Below, one piece after another: positions 16,041-24,225 of a DNA stretch of 44,091 nucleotides. This DNA is from an uncultured Lachnospiraceae bacterium (GTDB taxonomy: Bacteria; Bacillota; Clostridia; Lachnospirales; Lachnospiraceae). The first letter of the stretch is position 1; every line of letters begins with the position of its first letter. A model generated the notes under the pieces. It ran no database searches. It was not told where the DNA came from and saw nothing but the letters and a program-made list of their open reading frames with translations. Location of the stretch: positions 1 to 44,091 of the forward strand of contig CAJUAA010000035.1 in NCBI GenBank assembly GCA_910584205.1. Direction: 5' to 3'. The translations under genes were made by a program, and so were the position numbers.

Positions 16041-18227
16041 CTAAAATTTTTCATACCATTCCATGCCCTTAAGAACTCTGTTTTCAACATCAATACCGTT
16101 CTCATTCTGACGAACAGGAAGCATCTCTATAATTTCGTTATCCTCCATACTGTGAGCATAATATCCATCGTTGGCACATTCAAACCATACATCGCCCTTA
16201 ATCAAATATTGCCCATATTCGTCCCTTGATAATGCATCCTCATCAATAAGCTTCAAAAAAGGTTGATACGAATTACCGGAAAGATACAATTCGGCATATA
16301 TCATAAGCATCTCATATGGTGCGTTTTCCTTGTCCGCCCAATGAATCTTTCCATATCTTCCCATTCTAAAAGCATCTGCATATTTAATATAATAATAACG
16401 CCAATCAAAGACAGATTTTTTTTCACACTCTGACAAATAGTCATCGATAATTTCCTGCAAAGCATCATTTGTGCAAAAATCAAGTTTTTCAAGTAATTTC
16501 AAAAGTATATCCTGCGTTTTATCATACCCTGAAGCAGCTCCCTTATGGAACAAATTAACCCACGCTTTCGAAATACATTTTGAACCAATCTGATACCTCC
16601 AACCATTTCTGTCAGTTTGCGTATAATCTCCTACCGAAAGCATTGCACAATCAATCAGGTCTTTATTACACTTAAACAATTCCTGAAAGGCGTTAAAATA
16701 TTCCGGGTGCTCAAGTCCCAGTATGCCAATCTGTCCATAAAGCAGTTCATGATCTTCTACCGCAAACAGTTCTTCAAGCAAATTCGGATTATTTTCGCCC
16801 CATTCAAGCTTAATTCTCTCCTCTGAAAGCTGGTATAAGTTAAAATTATTTTCAATCTTACCATCAATAATTCCACAAATGATAATAGAATCAACCTGTC
16901 TCAGAATGGACGGCATACGATTTCCAGATGTACGCTGCTCACTATCGCTGATTTCGTCCTCTGAATTTCTGCATAGATTATGTACCATCCGCAGTCTTCT
17001 CGCAAAATCTTCCTCAGTGACCGCGTCTTTATTAAGCAGGTAAACAACAATCGCATACAGCAGAACAACACGGTTTAAAGGAAACGCTCTGTTTCTCGAA
17101 CCATAGATATCCGCATAATTTTTCAGGCAATCACAAAAAATATCCTTTTTACTGTCAAGAATAATCTTTCCATTCTCGTGCCCGCTTGAAATAAATCGCC
17201 CCAAAAATTCTGAAGGCGTTGTATTTAGATGTGATTTACACCAAATATCAAAGCATTTTTCCATATAACTCAGATTTTTAGCAGCATTTTCATTTTTAGA
17301 GGAAAAAAAAGCATCCAGCAATTCAAACTCTGTAAGCTTTTTCCCTTGCAGCGTACCTCCACTTTTGTAGCACAGTATATCGCAGATAAAACGAAAATAG
17401 CACAAAAACTCATCATCAATTACATTATCTTCGCCGCGATATTTCCAAAGCATATCTGTCCAGTCTGTATCTATTTTCTTTAATATCCGCCTGCTGCTTT
17501 CTTCACCTATGCTCTTTAATATATGTTCCATCTCCGCTTTAAAATGTTCAAATAAGGAGAGCGGCTTCCCCCTTGAGTTCATCTTAATATACAATTCATC
17601 TGACAAACCCATATCTCTTATTGGGAGAAAATAAAAGCTGATTGCTCCATTTTCAAGTTTTTTCCATAAATTTTCTACATCTGCAAAGATGCGATGAATT
17701 TCATCAAGCATTACAAGCATAGCACTAATTGTAGAATCTTTCTTCCAGTCAAGAGGAAACCATGCCTGATCAATAATTTCCTCAGATAGGATTTTCTCAA
17801 AGGACGGAATATAATCCACAAGAAAACTGCAAAAATCCCTTGCGCTGTATCTTGTTTCATAACTAAAAAGATGCAGAAAAGCATATTTATCCCTTTCAAT
17901 CTTTTCATGCTTTGCAGCATACCAATGAAGCAAAAAAAGTGTTGTTAATCGTTGCTGCCCATCTAAAGGCGTCATGATTCCCTGCTCATTTATATCTCCA
18001 TAAACAAAATCAAGTGTTATCGGCTTTTCAGTTATTGCTTTATAAAGAGATTCCAAAAATCTCTTACGGACACGAGAACTTTCATTATCCACCCTTCCCT
18101 GAGCATAATCTCTTTGTATGATCGGTATCACAATCTTTTTAATCTTAACCGTTTCCTCTCCAGCCGGAAAACTCGTATTAAAAATATCAATAAATGTGTG
18201 TTGATTCGCTGCCATGCTATTCACCAT
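16041..18227 (-). CDS. DUF262 protein without a recognisable nuclease end
   Basis: This 728-residue cytosolic protein has an N-terminal DUF262 domain: IQRDYAQGR at residues 37-45 and the hallmark DGQQRLTTLF at 89-98, then MNSRGKPLSLFEHFKAE. DUF262 is the GmrS-type, ParB-like module of modification-dependent (type IV) restriction systems and related phage-defence proteins such as BrxU and SspE. The C-terminal half is unlike DUF1524: I see no EHI..Q or N-N-F-KR pattern, and I cannot name it. It overlaps the upstream DUF262-DUF1524 gene by 11 bases. An internal ATG at 18215, one base after that gene's stop, is an equally good start. The region is distinctly A/T-rich. Confidence 0.8.
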   Translation of the reverse strand: MVNSMAANQHTFIDIFNTSFPAGEETVKIKKIVIPIIQRDYAQGRVDNESSRVRKRFLESLYKAITEKPITLDFVYGDINEQGIMTPLDGQQRLTTLFLLHWYAAKHEKIERDKYAFLHLFSYETRYSARDFCSFLVDYIPSFEKILSEEIIDQAWFPLDWKKDSTISAMLVMLDEIHRIFADVENLWKKLENGAISFYFLPIRDMGLSDELYIKMNSRGKPLSLFEHFKAEMEHILKSIGEESSRRILKKIDTDWTDMLWKYRGEDNVIDDEFLCYFRFICDILCYKSGGTLQGKKLTEFELLDAFFSSKNENAAKNLSYMEKCFDIWCKSHLNTTPSEFLGRFISSGHENGKIILDSKKDIFCDCLKNYADIYGSRNRAFPLNRVVLLYAIVVYLLNKDAVTEEDFARRLRMVHNLCRNSEDEISDSEQRTSGNRMPSILRQVDSIIICGIIDGKIENNFNLYQLSEERIKLEWGENNPNLLEELFAVEDHELLYGQIGILGLEHPEYFNAFQELFKCNKDLIDCAMLSVGDYTQTDRNGWRYQIGSKCISKAWVNLFHKGAASGYDKTQDILLKLLEKLDFCTNDALQEIIDDYLSECEKKSVFDWRYYYIKYADAFRMGRYGKIHWADKENAPYEMLMIYAELYLSGNSYQPFLKLIDEDALSRDEYGQYLIKGDVWFECANDGYYAHSMEDNEIIEMLPVRQNENGIDVENRVLKGMEWYEKF

Positions 18228-19929
18228 CCTTTTCTATGCGTACAGGCTCAGACAAATATTCCGATAAAACCGAATTAACGGCAGTAATATATGCTGCACG
18301 GTCAGCCTGTCCCCAAAAATGCAGTTGATTCTGCTCTGATGGCGTATAATACTTCAAAAAGACCATTTTAGTACAAAAAGGAATATATCTTCCCCTTTTA
18401 TCCATTTCAATAATCCTGTTTCTCTTTACGTCAAATGTAGAATTATTTAAAGCCGCATTATCGCTCATATTAAGCAGCGCCAGGTTTGATATTGTATGCA
18501 AATATTCCGTATTTCCGCCAACTGAAAGCAACTTTATGATATCCTGCTGAACATTCTCAAACTCTTTCCTGTCAAGTCTGCTTTTACCCACACATATATC
18601 TATTTTTTCTATGGTCTTCGTTACAGCAGCATTACTGTCTGACAATGTCTCGATTGAATGTCTGTGCAACCGAAGCCACTCTTTCCATTCCTCCTGTTTT
18701 TTCATTCCCTCAGACTGCTGTGCGTGGATGTGTTCCAGGCTCCATGCACCCTTTTCCTTGAATTTATCAAAAGGAAATCTCTGTGCTTCCTCATCTATCT
18801 GTCTCACCGACTCAATATTAAAGAGAAGCAGAAGTCTGCTTATTTTTACGTAGTCTCCTGGTGTGTTGTAATCCAATTCCGCATAGTTGCTGTTTATGGC
18901 GATACTCTGCTTTATCATCCTGTCAAGTTCATCAACAAATACGCTTTTCGTCTTATCCTTTGAAAACGTATAAATACTCTGTAAAGAGATTCCCGGACAA
19001 TGGGCTGCTATCAAATATCCAATCTTATGATAAAGCTCATGATTTTCAAACCAATCCTTTAATATCAGAAATGTGTGCAAAATCTCACGCCAAATATCGT
19101 TCAGTTTTTCATTCCTTCCTCTTTCATCGAAATAGAAAAAAGTGTAGTATTTTTCCTTATTGCCCTGTGGCATTTGAGAAATCAAATTCAGAATCAGATC
19201 GATTCTGGTCTGATATTTCTCTGCGTTTTGATTTGTCAAAAAACACCACAAAGACTCATTATGCAGTTCTTTTTCAATATTATCCCATTGGAGCGAAATC
19301 TCCTCCTGTTTTTCTCTATCCATATCAGAATTGTTATCCCTGCTCAAAAACATGGCTTTTACAAGTTCCGCACTTGTCAACGGAATTTTTCCTATGTTCA
19401 GTCTTGCAAATAGCGCTATGGCGTCCTCCGACTCCCCAACCTCATACCAAATGATTTTTACATTTTCATCAAAGTATTTATTCAAATTAGTGAGGGTTGA
19501 CTTTTTTTCTTTACATTTAAACCATTCCGAGATCGTTTCATAAGCATTACAAATAAACCAAAAGTCAACATTCTCCTCTTTTTGAGTCATATCAACTTCC
19601 ATTAAAAAATCCTCTGATTTATCCCTTGTTTCATATCTCAGTTTAAACTTTGGTTCATCCAGAAAACCACCGCTCGCATTATGCATATATCTATAAATCA
19701 GATATATTGTTGTAAGTCGCTGCTGCCCATCTATAAGCTCGTAGACTTCTCCATCCTTCCGTACGACAACGGGTTGCAGGCAATAATTCTTTGTCCCATT
19801 GGAATAAATATCTTCCAAAAGTCTAAAAACCTCGTCTCTTCCCCACCTGTATCCACGCTGGTATGACGGAACAAAAAAAACACCTTTTATTGCTCCCACA
19901 AGTTTCGTATCAAGTATTATCTCTGACAT
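18217..19929 (-). CDS. DUF262-DUF1524 protein, predicted GmrSD-like nuclease
   Basis: This 570-residue protein has an N-terminal DUF262 domain (VPSYQRGYRWG at 20-30; IDGQQRLTT at 66-74; ARLNIGKIPLTSAELVKAMF at 185-204). Its C-terminal DUF1524 domain has the HNH/His-Me-type motif LEHIHAQQ at 398-405 and the matching NLALLNMSDN...NSTFDVKRNR at 482-514. The catalytic His and Asn positions look intact, although the usual EHIxPQ reads EHIHAQQ. In GmrSD and BrxU the DUF262 part hydrolyses NTP and the DUF1524 part cuts modified phage DNA; the same is inferred here. The ATG has GGAGGTGTTTT before it, located inside the 3' end of the RCC1 gene, which it overlaps by 13 bases. Confidence 0.88.
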   Translation of the reverse strand: MSEIILDTKLVGAIKGVFFVPSYQRGYRWGRDEVFRLLEDIYSNGTKNYCLQPVVVRKDGEVYELIDGQQRLTTIYLIYRYMHNASGGFLDEPKFKLRYETRDKSEDFLMEVDMTQKEENVDFWFICNAYETISEWFKCKEKKSTLTNLNKYFDENVKIIWYEVGESEDAIALFARLNIGKIPLTSAELVKAMFLSRDNNSDMDREKQEEISLQWDNIEKELHNESLWCFLTNQNAEKYQTRIDLILNLISQMPQGNKEKYYTFFYFDERGRNEKLNDIWREILHTFLILKDWFENHELYHKIGYLIAAHCPGISLQSIYTFSKDKTKSVFVDELDRMIKQSIAINSNYAELDYNTPGDYVKISRLLLLFNIESVRQIDEEAQRFPFDKFKEKGAWSLEHIHAQQSEGMKKQEEWKEWLRLHRHSIETLSDSNAAVTKTIEKIDICVGKSRLDRKEFENVQQDIIKLLSVGGNTEYLHTISNLALLNMSDNAALNNSTFDVKRNRIIEMDKRGRYIPFCTKMVFLKYYTPSEQNQLHFWGQADRAAYITAVNSVLSEYLSEPVRIEKDGE

Positions 19930-22529
19930 AAAACACCTCCATTTATACTGTTTCCTAACTCTTCACTGGTCAATGTCTCTTCATCGATCAACCAGCATCT
20001 CCCCTCTTCGTCCACTGCGGAAAAATGACTGCCTCCGTCCGTATTGATGCTTTTTATATGCTCCGGTTCCAGCCTCTTTAGCTGGACCATTTTCAAATCG
20101 ATGGTCCGGAATCTCTTTTCCGACGGATAAATCAGATTCGGAGATCTCCAGTAATATTCTACACTTTCTGTCTTCTCTGTAACATATTCGCTCACAAATA
20201 TCTGACCGTCTTCTGTCAAAAACAGTATGTGCTCTTCCAAAGAACAGCTGTCGACAATTCTGATTTTATTTTCACCTTTTGATGTATCTCTCAGAATTCC
20301 TTCATAATCGAGTTTTCTCCAGCATCCATTATACTCTTCTTTTTTGGATTCGGGTCTTAAAAGCAGCTGTATATCGTCATGAAACCTGACCCGGTTGCTG
20401 TCCCAGTACCAGAGGCTGCCGTCTCTCAGGTAACAGAATACCGTATATCTGTCGGAGGCTGTCTTTTCAATATCTCCGCATTTTCCTGCTTCATACAGTA
20501 TCACTTCCCCAATCTTTGATGCAGCGCCAAGCTCAGTCACAGAATCCTCCTGAAGATACTGAGCCGATACAGGATCACGAACGGACATATCTGTGGTTTC
20601 CCATTCTTCTGTTATGATCGGAAATATATATTGACTGATCTGCTGTCTTCTGTCTCCTTCCATAATGGATATTACTGTCCCGTCTTTTTTTATAAAATAG
20701 CTGTAATTGTAGTATCCGCCTCCTGCTGCCAGGATTTCTATACCCTCTACCGACTCTTTTTCTTCCTGCGGAAATCCCGGTGTTTCATCACTGATATCCT
20801 CCCGCCCCATATCCAGCCCCCACATGTAAAAAGTTCCGTCCCGATCCAGCGCAAAGACTTTTCCGCTTCCTCCATCCAGTTCTGTAATTTCGGACAGTTC
20901 TCCGATACGAACCGGTTCTTCACAGTCCCGATCCCATTCTTCCCGCGGAACGAAACCCGCTTCCGGATGAAGCAGCGTCTCATTTTTTCCCCATCCATAA
21001 ATATATCCGTCCTCTGTCAACGCGTAAATTGTCTCGTGCGAAGCTCCTACATTTACGATCTTTACCACACCTTCCAGCCCCGGCAGCATTTCTGCCGTTT
21101 TCACGCCCTTCTTACGCTCCCATCTCCATACAGTTCCGTCTTCGCAAAGCGCATTGCAGTATTCGTCTGTTACGATGATATCCGTGATACGGGACATCGT
21201 TTTTTCTCTTTCTGCAGTTTTTTTACGCCTGACAACATTCTCAGTGCTTACTTCTTCATTTTTATAAATGGCAGCGTAACACTTATTGTAACAAATGATT
21301 CCTCTTCCTTTTTCCCATACAATAGTTTCATATTCTTTTCTCCCGCTCACAGTATCACCGTAACCGTGGAATATTCTCCGGTTGCCGTTTCTTTCGACAT
21401 ACCCATGCATACCATTTATATCTTCCATATCATCTGTTCCATCTTCATTGCAGACAATCATGCATTGCTTATACATTCCATCTCTGACCATCTGTATAGA
21501 CTCTTTTTCTATGTTTCTTTCATCCTCTTCTTCCTTTGGTCCGAATATGCGGTAAACTGCATGATCCATGACATAAAAATATCCAAGACACAAGTATTCA
21601 GGACTGCTGCCGTCCCGCGACTCTTCTGCATCCGAAAGCGACATATACAGGCTGTAAAGCGTTCCCTCTTCAAACACTTTCACCCTTCTGATATTCATAT
21701 ACAGGTTTTGCTGTATTTCTTCAGAATCTGATGTATACAACAACGCATCGTATTGAAGTGTTTCCTGATTTCCACTGAAAAAATATGGCGTTTTATCATA
21801 ATTTCCTGTTTTATACATACGAACGGAAGTGACAACCCCGAACTCATCCATCAGAAAACAGACTGCCATACCATTAGAATAATAAATTTCACAGATGCCG
21901 GCATCCGACGTGCACTCTTTTTCTCCCACTCCATATACTTTTTCCACCTCTTCCATACAGTCTCCAACAGTAACTCCCCCTGCGGTTTTATACTTTGATG
22001 TTTTTATCGTGATCTGCCAGATAAAATATTCATCAAAGGTTCTGTCTTGTATGTCAAAATGGTAGTTGGAAGTGTATAGTTCAAAGTCTTTATACTCGTG
22101 GTAATAAAGTTTATACCCTGTGTCTCCTTCGTATATTTCACCTGTATAGCTGCTGTTCCATTCCTGTTCCCCTGTTACAGAACCGTCAAAAGGCTGATCC
22201 AGACGGATCACTTCTACCGAATCTGTAATCGAAAAATCATCTGTTTCCAGAGAAAATCCATCTTTGTTACAATCCGGGACCGCACTTTCTTCACAGTTCA
22301 ATTCCAGAACGATCTTTTTGACTGATTCCGCAGGGGGAGGAAACCGGTCTTCCTGCTGCTGATTTTCATCGTCTGGTGATACAATGATGAGTCTGTCTTC
22401 CATCTCATCTGCGGAAGTGTTCTTCGCTTGAAGACCATCTTTTTCTGCATGATCTCTCTGATCTGTTTTCGATACAGCATCGAGACAGGTCAGGCAGAGC
22501 ATTATTATAAACAGACAGGAAATAAACAA
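19917..22529 (-). CDS. Exported RCC1-repeat (beta-propeller) protein, possibly frameshift-controlled
   Basis: This 870-residue protein begins with a hydrophobic export signal (LFISCLFIIMLCLTCLDAV) and an acidic linker. An unassigned region at 130-440 includes TVGDCMEEVEKVYGVGE. From about residue 455 there are RCC1-type propeller blades: LCEDGTVWRWE near 471, YALTEDGYIYGWGKN near 502, FALDRDGTFYMWG near 559. As read, the first codon is TTG at 22529. A far better start is the ATG at 22558, with GGAGG nine bases before it, but it is one frame off; a -1 shift on the A7 tract at 22534-22540 would join it to this frame and complete a normal signal peptide beginning MSLKGKKKKILF. Function is unknown. 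The 3' end overlaps the DUF262-DUF1524 start. Confidence 0.72.
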   Translation of the reverse strand: MFISCLFIIMLCLTCLDAVSKTDQRDHAEKDGLQAKNTSADEMEDRLIIVSPDDENQQQEDRFPPPAESVKKIVLELNCEESAVPDCNKDGFSLETDDFSITDSVEVIRLDQPFDGSVTGEQEWNSSYTGEIYEGDTGYKLYYHEYKDFELYTSNYHFDIQDRTFDEYFIWQITIKTSKYKTAGGVTVGDCMEEVEKVYGVGEKECTSDAGICEIYYSNGMAVCFLMDEFGVVTSVRMYKTGNYDKTPYFFSGNQETLQYDALLYTSDSEEIQQNLYMNIRRVKVFEEGTLYSLYMSLSDAEESRDGSSPEYLCLGYFYVMDHAVYRIFGPKEEEDERNIEKESIQMVRDGMYKQCMIVCNEDGTDDMEDINGMHGYVERNGNRRIFHGYGDTVSGRKEYETIVWEKGRGIICYNKCYAAIYKNEEVSTENVVRRKKTAEREKTMSRITDIIVTDEYCNALCEDGTVWRWERKKGVKTAEMLPGLEGVVKIVNVGASHETIYALTEDGYIYGWGKNETLLHPEAGFVPREEWDRDCEEPVRIGELSEITELDGGSGKVFALDRDGTFYMWGLDMGREDISDETPGFPQEEKESVEGIEILAAGGGYYNYSYFIKKDGTVISIMEGDRRQQISQYIFPIITEEWETTDMSVRDPVSAQYLQEDSVTELGAASKIGEVILYEAGKCGDIEKTASDRYTVFCYLRDGSLWYWDSNRVRFHDDIQLLLRPESKKEEYNGCWRKLDYEGILRDTSKGENKIRIVDSCSLEEHILFLTEDGQIFVSEYVTEKTESVEYYWRSPNLIYPSEKRFRTIDLKMVQLKRLEPEHIKSINTDGGSHFSAVDEEGRCWLIDEETLTSEELGNSINGGVLCQR

Positions 22530-22533
22530 GATC

Positions 22534-22541
22534 TTTTTTTC
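22534..22541 (-). other. A7 tract between ATG and signal peptide of the RCC1 gene
   Basis: On the minus strand seven A are followed by a G two bases on, reading A AAA AAG in the frame of the ATG at 22558, the same heptamer as the dnaX -1 slippery site. One added A would fuse the ATG to the 870-residue frame. As it stands the ATG frame ends after 17 codons. Confidence 0.6.
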
Positions 22542-22559
22542 TTCCCCTTTAAGGACATT

Positions 22560-24056
22560 CTACAAAACCTCCAGAACCGTGTATTCCCAATTATACATAT
22601 TGACAAGCATGTGTATTTTCTTTTTCCCGCTGTTATACCAGACATCTCCGATGCATCTGTTTTTTCCCATATAAAATAATTTCTGCGCACAGACCCATGT
22701 ATCCCTGTTATCCGGCGCGGTGAAATACAGATAGTCTTTCAGCGCATACACGCTGCCGTCCCAGAAATTATGTTCATAGCAGCCATCCTCGCACAGGATA
22801 TGGAAAGAGACATCCGGACTCTGCCCTGCCTGTCCCGAATCATACCATTTCCTGTAATCATACCAGACCAGCCGGGAATCTTCTGAGTATTGATATTTCT
22901 CGCCGGAAACCGGCAATTCGTCAATGTTCCAGTCCACCGTAACCACATAGCTTTTATTTTTTTCATCCAAAAGAAGATATAATTCCCGGTTGTTTTCGGA
23001 ACTTACGAATGCATTAATACTTCCGTCCTCCATATACATACGCCTTAAAAACCATGTTTCCTGTCCCAGGCCGTTCCGCTCTGCGTAATCATTCACAGCC
23101 CAGGCCGCCAGCTGTTCATACTCCGCAGCATAATGCCATTCTCCTGCGTTATTAAAATATTCGCTTTCCGCCTCATAATCCCCGTCTAATTTCGTCCATT
23201 CTTCTTCCGGCAGTTTAAATGACGGAACCTGACTCTTCAGCCTGACGTTTAAGGAAAATTCGTTTTCCTGTCCATCAGAAGGAACTGCTTCTATCGCTGT
23301 ATACTGTTTATTCCAGATATCTATGAACAGATGAACCTTTTGTACTCCATTTGTATACCATACGTCCGCAAGATACCCATTGGCCCCCACATACAGTTCA
23401 TCCTCCAGCAGCTCCCAGCTTCCTCCAGGCGCATCTGCTGCTGTCAGACAGGCTTCCATGGCGCAGGCGCTCTCTTCCAGATAGACCGGATCATAAATCA
23501 AAGCATTATCACTCCATGTAAAAGAATACTGCGCCGCCCTGCCATTCTGACCCGGCTGTGTTTCGTATGTGGTCCATTCCAGTGCAGAATCATAAGAATA
23601 ACGCCCGTCTCCAAGCATATAGGTCAGTCCTTCTCCTTCTTTGACATCCGCAGCCAGAAGATATTTGAATTCTTTTTCATCATTTGTATATATGTACAGT
23701 TCCCGTCCTGTATCAGATCTTACAAATGCAGCAATTTTATTCCATTCACCTCTATCGTATATCCGCCTGAGTTCCCATTTCATTTCTTCCAGGCCCGCCT
23801 TTTTTGAATGATTTACAACTGCGATTGCTGCCCAGTCAGTGAACGTGACATGAATATACTTTTGGTTTGGATCTCTGAAAAAATCATGTGCCACGGCAGG
23901 CTCTTTCCCCCAATCCACTTCCGTCCATTTGTCATCTGATATTATCAGAAAGTCCACCGGTACTTTATCTTTCACAGGATGTTTCCACAGGAACAAAAAC
24001 AGAAGAAACACGAATACCGGCAAAACAACTGCCCTGTATATTTTTTTATGATGCAT
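22560..24056 (-). CDS. Membrane-anchored secreted protein with two internal copies of one unit
   Basis: A basic start (MHHKKIYRA) and one hydrophobic segment (VVLPVFVFLLFLFLW) anchor this 498-residue protein; the rest is exported. The exported part consists of two homologous units of about 210 residues (about 40-265 and 275-498). Paired landmarks are DDKWTEVD/EEEWTKLD, WELRRIY/WFLRRMY, AAFVRSDTGRELYI/NAFVSSENNRELYL and LADVWYTNGVQKVHLFID/IGDVWYNSGKKKIHMLVN. I do not recognise the unit. It is the first gene after a promoter at 24091-24119 and probably heads the island operon. Its last codons contain the GGAGG site for the following gene, and a relic of a paralogue's end lies at 15974-16014. 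Confidence 0.72.
   Translation of the reverse strand: MHHKKIYRAVVLPVFVFLLFLFLWKHPVKDKVPVDFLIISDDKWTEVDWGKEPAVAHDFFRDPNQKYIHVTFTDWAAIAVVNHSKKAGLEEMKWELRRIYDRGEWNKIAAFVRSDTGRELYIYTNDEKEFKYLLAADVKEGEGLTYMLGDGRYSYDSALEWTTYETQPGQNGRAAQYSFTWSDNALIYDPVYLEESACAMEACLTAADAPGGSWELLEDELYVGANGYLADVWYTNGVQKVHLFIDIWNKQYTAIEAVPSDGQENEFSLNVRLKSQVPSFKLPEEEWTKLDGDYEAESEYFNNAGEWHYAAEYEQLAAWAVNDYAERNGLGQETWFLRRMYMEDGSINAFVSSENNRELYLLLDEKNKSYVVTVDWNIDELPVSGEKYQYSEDSRLVWYDYRKWYDSGQAGQSPDVSFHILCEDGCYEHNFWDGSVYALKDYLYFTAPDNRDTWVCAQKLFYMGKNRCIGDVWYNSGKKKIHMLVNMYNWEYTVLEVL
22561..22601 (-). repeat. 41-bp direct repeat, copy B: 3' end of the duplicated-unit gene
   Basis: The intact partner of 15974-16014 (38 of 41 identical, same orientation). 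The two copies bracket the RCC1 and DUF262 genes, a block of about 6.5 kb. Confidence 0.85.
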
Positions 24057-24090
24057 TTTGATCGACTGCCCCCGGTCCGCTTTTTCTTAC

Positions 24091-24119
24091 AGTATACTTC
24101 CATGCACCGTTCAAGTAAA
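24091..24119 (-). promoter_or_regulatory. Probable promoter of the island operon
   Basis: Minus-strand TTTACT, 17 bases, TATACT, about 35 bases before the ATG at 24056. The -35 is weak (4 of 6), the -10 good (5 of 6). It is the only clear promoter seen before the run of minus-strand island genes. Confidence 0.55.
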
Positions 24120-24173
24120 GAAAAATAACCGGGCAGAAGTCAGATCATCCATTGAAACAGCCGCCTTCCATAC

Positions 24174-24210
24174 GCAAAACAGGCGCAGCGTCTTTCAAAG
24201 ACTCTGCGCC
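24174..24210 (-). terminator. Probable terminator of the dehydratase operon
   Basis: A hairpin with GGCGCAG/CTGCGCC at its base and a GTCTTT/AAGAC inner stem (24182-24210) lies about 16 bases behind the dehydratase stop and is followed on the minus strand by TGTTTTG. Confidence 0.75.
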
Positions 24211-24225
24211 CGATGCTTCTATCTG

